From Phycisphaerae bacterium (GTDB lineage: Bacteria > Planctomycetota > Phycisphaerae > UBA1845 > Fen-1342): 64,000 nucleotides of DNA. The notes below the pieces were generated by a model, which saw only the letters and a program-made list of their open reading frames with translations, was not told where the DNA came from and ran no database searches. Position numbers and translations under genes: made by a program. The DNA lies in assembly GCA_030612705.1 (NCBI GenBank), contig JAUWNI010000003.1:1-64000 (forward strand), written 5' to 3'. Positions 61,031 to 64,000 of this stretch are shown here, piece after piece (the stretch's first letter is position 1; the number at the start of each line of letters is the position of its first letter).

Positions 61031-63073
61031 CTACGCCGGGCTGGGTAGTGGGCCGGTTTCCTCGTCGGGGGGTTGTTCGACCGGACGAGCCACGGGCGGG
61101 GTCTCGGCTTGACGGTGCTCCTGTTCGGCGGCGATGAGGTCCGCCACCGTCGGCCGATCTAGGGTTTCGCCGTTGAGCAGCCGGCGAACTTCGTCGCCGT
61201 CGAGCGTTTCGTATTTCAGCAGGGCCTGGGCCACCGCTTCGAGCTTGTCGCGGTTTTCCTTCAGAAGCTGTTGCGTGTCGGCGTAGGCCTCGTCGATGAT
61301 CCGCTTGACCTCCTGGTCGATCGTTTCCGCCGTCTTGCCGGAGATTTCTTTGTTGAAGTTGAGATCGAACATGCCCTGGTGCGGCGTTTCGTCGCCGTAA
61401 TACACAAACCCGAGCGTGTCGCTCATGCCCCAGTCGGTGATCATGCGGCGGGCCATCTGGGTGGCCTGGCGGATGTCGCCTTCGGCGCCGGAGTTGGTGT
61501 CGTGACCGAGCATTTCCTCGGCGATGCGGCCGGCACAGAGGACGCGCAGCGTAGCCTCGACGAAAGAACGGTTGACCGTCATGCGGTCCTTCTCGGGTAG
61601 CGAGAAAGTCGCCCCGCCGTATGGGCCACGCGGAATGATGCTGACCTTGTGTATGGGGTCGGTGTGTTCGAGGAGGGACTGGACGACGGCGTGACCGGCC
61701 TCGTGGTAGGCGGTCAGCTCGCGATCCTTGTCCTCGACGACGCGGCTGCGTCTGGCCCGGCCCCAGCGGATTTTATCGCGGGCCTCTTCAAGGTCGTCGA
61801 GATCGACGGCGTCCTTGCTGGCCAGCGTAGCCAACAGGGCCGATTCGTTGATGATCGCGGCCAGGTCGGCCCCGCTGAACATCGGCGTCGCGCGGGCCAG
61901 GTGTTGCAGTTTGGGATCCACCGGCTTTTCGAGCTTCACCTTCTTCGCGTGGACTTTGAGAATCTCGAAACGACCCTTGACGTCCGGGAGCGGCACGTAG
62001 ACCTGGCGGTCGAAACGACCGGGGCGGACCAAAGCCGGATCGAGCACGTCGGCACGGTTGGTGGCGGCGATGACGATGACCTGATCGTTGCTTTCGAAAC
62101 CGTCCATCTCGACCAGAATCGCGTTGAGGGTTTGCTCGCGTTCGTCGTGCCCCCCGCCGCCGAAACCTTGCCCGCGTCGTCGTCCGACGGCGTCGATCTC
62201 GTCGAGGAAGATGATGCAGGGCGAGTTTTCCTTGGCCGATCGGAACAGGTCGCGGACGCGCGAGGCTCCGACGCCGACGAACATCTCGACAAAGTCCGAT
62301 CCGCTAATCGAGTAGAAGGGGACATCGGCCTCTCCGGCGATGGCCTTGGCGAGCAGCGTCTTGCCGCAGCCCGGCTCGCCGACCAGCAGTACGCCGCGCG
62401 GAATTCGTCCGCCGAGCCGCTCGAAACGCTTTGGGTTCTTGAGGAACTCGACGATTTCGTAGACTTCTTCCTGGGCCTCGTCGATGCCGGCGACATCGCC
62501 GAAGGTCATATTCGTGTGTTCCTTGGAGGTGATGCGGTGTCGGCTGCGTCCGAAGTTACCGAGCATGCCCGCCCCGCCGCCGGTCTGCCGCAGTTGCCTG
62601 AAGAGCAGGAACCAGATCAGTGCGAGGAGCAGCAGCCAGGGGATGGTCTGGACCAGGATGGCGAATAGGATGCTGGTGTTGTGTTTGTCCCAGATTTCGA
62701 CTTTGTTGGGGGCTTCTTTTTCGATGAGCTTTTCGAACTCATCATAGCGCTCGATGATTCCGGACCGTTTGACCCGAACGGTGTCGGTGTCGGGGTTGGC
62801 CATCGATTTGTTGAGCTGGACGACCAGCGTGCCCTCGTCGCGGATCGTGATCGACTTGACGTCGCCGTTTTTCAGCAGCGTCTTGAATTCGGTGTTTGAG
62901 ATCTCGTGGCCGCTGTTGGCGCTGCGGTTGAACATGACCAGCAGCATCAGTCCGAGGCCGAGGATGATGATCCAACTGAAGGCGCCGCGAGACATGCGCG
63001 GCGGAACCTTGGGTCCCTCGCCGTCGCCGCCATCGCGAGGCGGTTGAGGATTTGGATCTTTCTGTTCCGGCAT
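61031..63073 (-). CDS. ftsH: ATP-dependent zinc metalloprotease FtsH
   Basis: FtsH is the membrane AAA+ protease that degrades damaged membrane proteins and selected regulators. The 680-residue protein has two membrane helices (about 30-50 and 130-157) around a periplasmic domain. The AAA+ module follows with Walker A GEPGCGKT (near 231-238), Walker [16 protein letters not shown] and [23 protein letters not shown] (read in parts). The zinc site is HEAGH (near 456). The C-terminal tail is Pro/Glu-rich. All catalytic residues are kept. It lies 53 bp after lptE on the same strand, and family B and GTCATTCC elements lie beyond its stop. Confidence 0.96.
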   Translation of the reverse strand: MPEQKDPNPQPPRDGGDGEGPKVPPRMSRGAFSWIIILGLGLMLLVMFNRSANSGHEISNTEFKTLLKNGDVKSITIRDEGTLVVQLNKSMANPDTDTVRVKRSGIIERYDEFEKLIEKEAPNKVEIWDKHNTSILFAILVQTIPWLLLLALIWFLLFRQLRQTGGGAGMLGNFGRSRHRITSKEHTNMTFGDVAGIDEAQEEVYEIVEFLKNPKRFERLGGRIPRGVLLVGEPGCGKTLLAKAIAGEADVPFYSISGSDFVEMFVGVGASRVRDLFRSAKENSPCIIFLDEIDAVGRRRGQGFGGGGHDEREQTLNAILVEMDGFESNDQVIVIAATNRADVLDPALVRPGRFDRQVYVPLPDVKGRFEILKVHAKKVKLEKPVDPKLQHLARATPMFSGADLAAIINESALLATLASKDAVDLDDLEEARDKIRWGRARRSRVVEDKDRELTAYHEAGHAVVQSLLEHTDPIHKVSIIPRGPYGGATFSLPEKDRMTVNRSFVEATLRVLCAGRIAEEMLGHDTNSGAEGDIRQATQMARRMITDWGMSDTLGFVYYGDETPHQGMFDLNFNKEISGKTAETIDQEVKRIIDEAYADTQQLLKENRDKLEAVAQALLKYETLDGDEVRRLLNGETLDRPTVADLIAAEQEHRQAETPPVARPVEQPPDEETGPLPSPA

Positions 63074-63126
63074 ACGGTTACGGCCTTTTTGTGGTCAAAG
63101 CGTGGGGTCGGTATTTCCGGCCCCGG

Positions 63127-63624
63127 TTACCATTCATTGTACATTTGAGCGACGATTCTGGCTGCTAAACGGTCGATTCCTTTCTGCTGGGCAAATTTTT
63201 CGGTCTCGCCGGCCGGGGGCAGATAATCGACGCCTTGCAGCAGCAGGGGCCGATTTACCAGTATCCGCCCGGTCCGGACGTCTTTCCATTCCATGCGCAC
63301 TATCAGCGTCATCTGCATGTCGCGGGGCTGGCGTGAGCGAAAATCCGGTGCGAACGCCGCCTGCCGCTCTTCAAGCACCTCCCCCTTAAGGATGGTATCC
63401 GCTTTTTCCTTGGGGGCGATCCGATAAGGCGTGTCGGTGGCGATGCGCTTCTTGACCGCTTCGGTCAGCATGAATTCAAGATCGCGGCGAAATTCGCGCG
63501 TGTCGAACATTTGGACGTAGACGGTCTTCACGTCGGTCCGAAAAAGATCGTCCGAACTGTAGCCGCAACCGGTCAGCCCGACGAGGGCGACAAGCGACGC
63601 GAGTGTCAGGAGTAGACGATTCAC
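63127..63624 (-). CDS. lptE: LPS-assembly lipoprotein LptE-like
   Basis: A 165-residue lipoprotein with signal and lipobox LVGLTGCGYSSD (Cys near 20). The following strands (VKTVYVQMFDTREFRRDLEF, LTEAVKKRIA, ILKGEVLEERQ) match LptE, which plugs the LptD barrel in the outer membrane. Together with the GT9 and O-antigen-ligase-like genes, it supports an LPS-containing outer membrane. Its ATG overlaps the stop of the upstream bamD-like gene by 4 bp, indicating translational coupling. Confidence 0.82.
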   Translation of the reverse strand: MNRLLLTLASLVALVGLTGCGYSSDDLFRTDVKTVYVQMFDTREFRRDLEFMLTEAVKKRIATDTPYRIAPKEKADTILKGEVLEERQAAFAPDFRSRQPRDMQMTLIVRMEWKDVRTGRILVNRPLLLQGVDYLPPAGETEKFAQQKGIDRLAARIVAQMYNEW

Positions 63625-64000
63625 GGTTGCGAATCCTCCTCGGAAACCTCGATGCCCAGAGCGCGGAGGGCACGTTGGGCCTCGCCGCCGGCGAGCGTGT
63701 CGGGCCAGTCCTTCAGGACGAGCCGGTAGTAATATTGCGCCGCCCCGGTCTGCTTCGTGCGTTTGTACCAGTGGGCGATGTCGAGGTCTTTTTCCGCTCG
63801 TTGCTGGCGGATGCCTTCGAGCCGATCGGCGACGCGTTCGCGCTGGGCGTAGGCCGGGAACGCGGAGAGCACCTGCCGATAGCGGACCTGGGCGTTCAAC
63901 AGGGCGCGGTCGTCGAACTTGATTCCGGGAAACGCCGCCGCGGCCGACTCGGCCCCGCGCAGCATGGCTAATTGCACGTAGCGACCGTTGGGGTATTCGC
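63621..64000 (-). CDS. bamD: Outer-membrane assembly lipoprotein BamD/YfiO-like, C-terminal part
   Basis: Only the last 126 or so residues are in the window; the frame is open at the right edge (EYPNGRYVQLAML continues past an internal Met). The sequence has TPR-like helix pairs (LNAQVRYRQVLSAFPAYAQ, IAHWYKRTKQTGAAQYYY, LVLKDWPDT) typical of BamD, which supports beta-barrel insertion in the outer membrane. The coupling to lptE (ATGA overlap) fits a shared envelope-biogenesis role. The N-terminal lipobox is not visible. Confidence 0.75.
   Translation of the reverse strand, partial: EYPNGRYVQLAMLRGAESAAAAFPGIKFDDRALLNAQVRYRQVLSAFPAYAQRERVADRLEGIRQQRAEKDLDIAHWYKRTKQTGAAQYYYRLVLKDWPDTLAGGEAQRALRALGIEVSEEDSQP

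Noticed and set aside
1-64000. tRNA, rRNA or tmRNA genes
   Set aside because: No stretch with a T-loop (GGTTCGA), matching acceptor stem and CCA-like end was found in the gaps on either strand; a covariance-model scan would be needed to be sure.

Overview
The window reads as a chromosomal stretch of a GC-rich Gram-negative-type bacterium, most likely a member of the Planctomycetota (perhaps a Phycisphaerae-like lineage). The pointers are: a cell-wall cluster murC-murB-ddl-ftsQ with no ftsA or ftsZ after it; a threonyl-tRNA synthetase with an extra internal segment; several long membrane proteins ending in TPR arrays; a Tat-exported Gfo/Idh/MocA oxidoreductase; and dispersed palindromes built on units such as AGCCCCGGAGGGGCGGCA. 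This placement rests on family knowledge, not a search. No rRNA, tRNA, CRISPR array, phage or transposase gene was found.

Layout. 1-4.1 kb (minus): gatE, an orphan MntA-type nucleotidyltransferase and gatD, an archaeal-type tRNA-dependent amidotransferase pair. 4.8-6.8 kb (minus): a secreted M16 peptidase homologue whose zinc motif looks lost. 7-13.7 kb (plus): type IV pilus ATPases PilB and PilT, then a membrane-anchored ATPase homologue with a broken Walker A, then a CvpA-like membrane protein with a large soluble domain. 14.1-18.9 kb: a hexapeptide acyltransferase, two divergent MFS transporters and a DUF456 protein. 19.1-22.3 kb (minus): CheV-like protein, ASST-like lipoprotein, family 2 glycosyltransferase. 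22.6-30.5 kb (plus): Gfo/Idh/MocA oxidoreductase, a seven-haem cytochrome c / cytochrome b / discoidin-like operon, Agl23-like membrane glycosyltransferase, ApbE, gamma carbonic anhydrase. 30.5-33.3 kb (minus): O-antigen-ligase-like protein with helical repeats. 33.8-37.9 kb (plus): murC-murB-ddl-ftsQ. 38.1-39.8 kb: two multi-pass membrane proteins. 40.3-43.2 kb: thrS-infC. 43.9-45.6 kb: larC and a DUF2802-like protein. 45.7-48.6 kb (minus): coiled-coil membrane protein and secreted nuclease-fold protein. 48.8-50.1 kb: malic enzyme. 50.1-55.6 kb (minus): rsmE, GT39-TPR and sulfatase-superfamily-TPR proteins. 55.7-59.5 kb (plus): mnmA, GT9, beta-CASP metallo-RNase. 59.5-60.5 kb: hydrolase remnant and a small RHH-like protein. 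61-64 kb (minus): ftsH, lptE and the end of bamD.

The most distinctive structural feature is a dense population of non-coding palindromic elements. At least five kinds have imperfect terminal inverted repeats resembling CTAGTGCTCYGYCAC and sit on CTAG or TTAA, as expected for non-autonomous IS630/Tc1-mariner elements duplicating TA. In four genes (nucleoside transporter, DUF456, ftsQ, infC) the TAG stop codon is itself the CTAG boundary of an element, and in two more (mnmA and the beta-CASP RNase) the stop begins another shared hairpin. Two elements are mosaics of different kinds. One repeat is also read in frame inside two genes, apbE and the GT9 gene, in opposite orientations. The leading candidates for something undescribed are these stop-codon palindromes and the pilus operon with a membrane-tethered pseudo-ATPase, followed by the bacterial GatDE pair.
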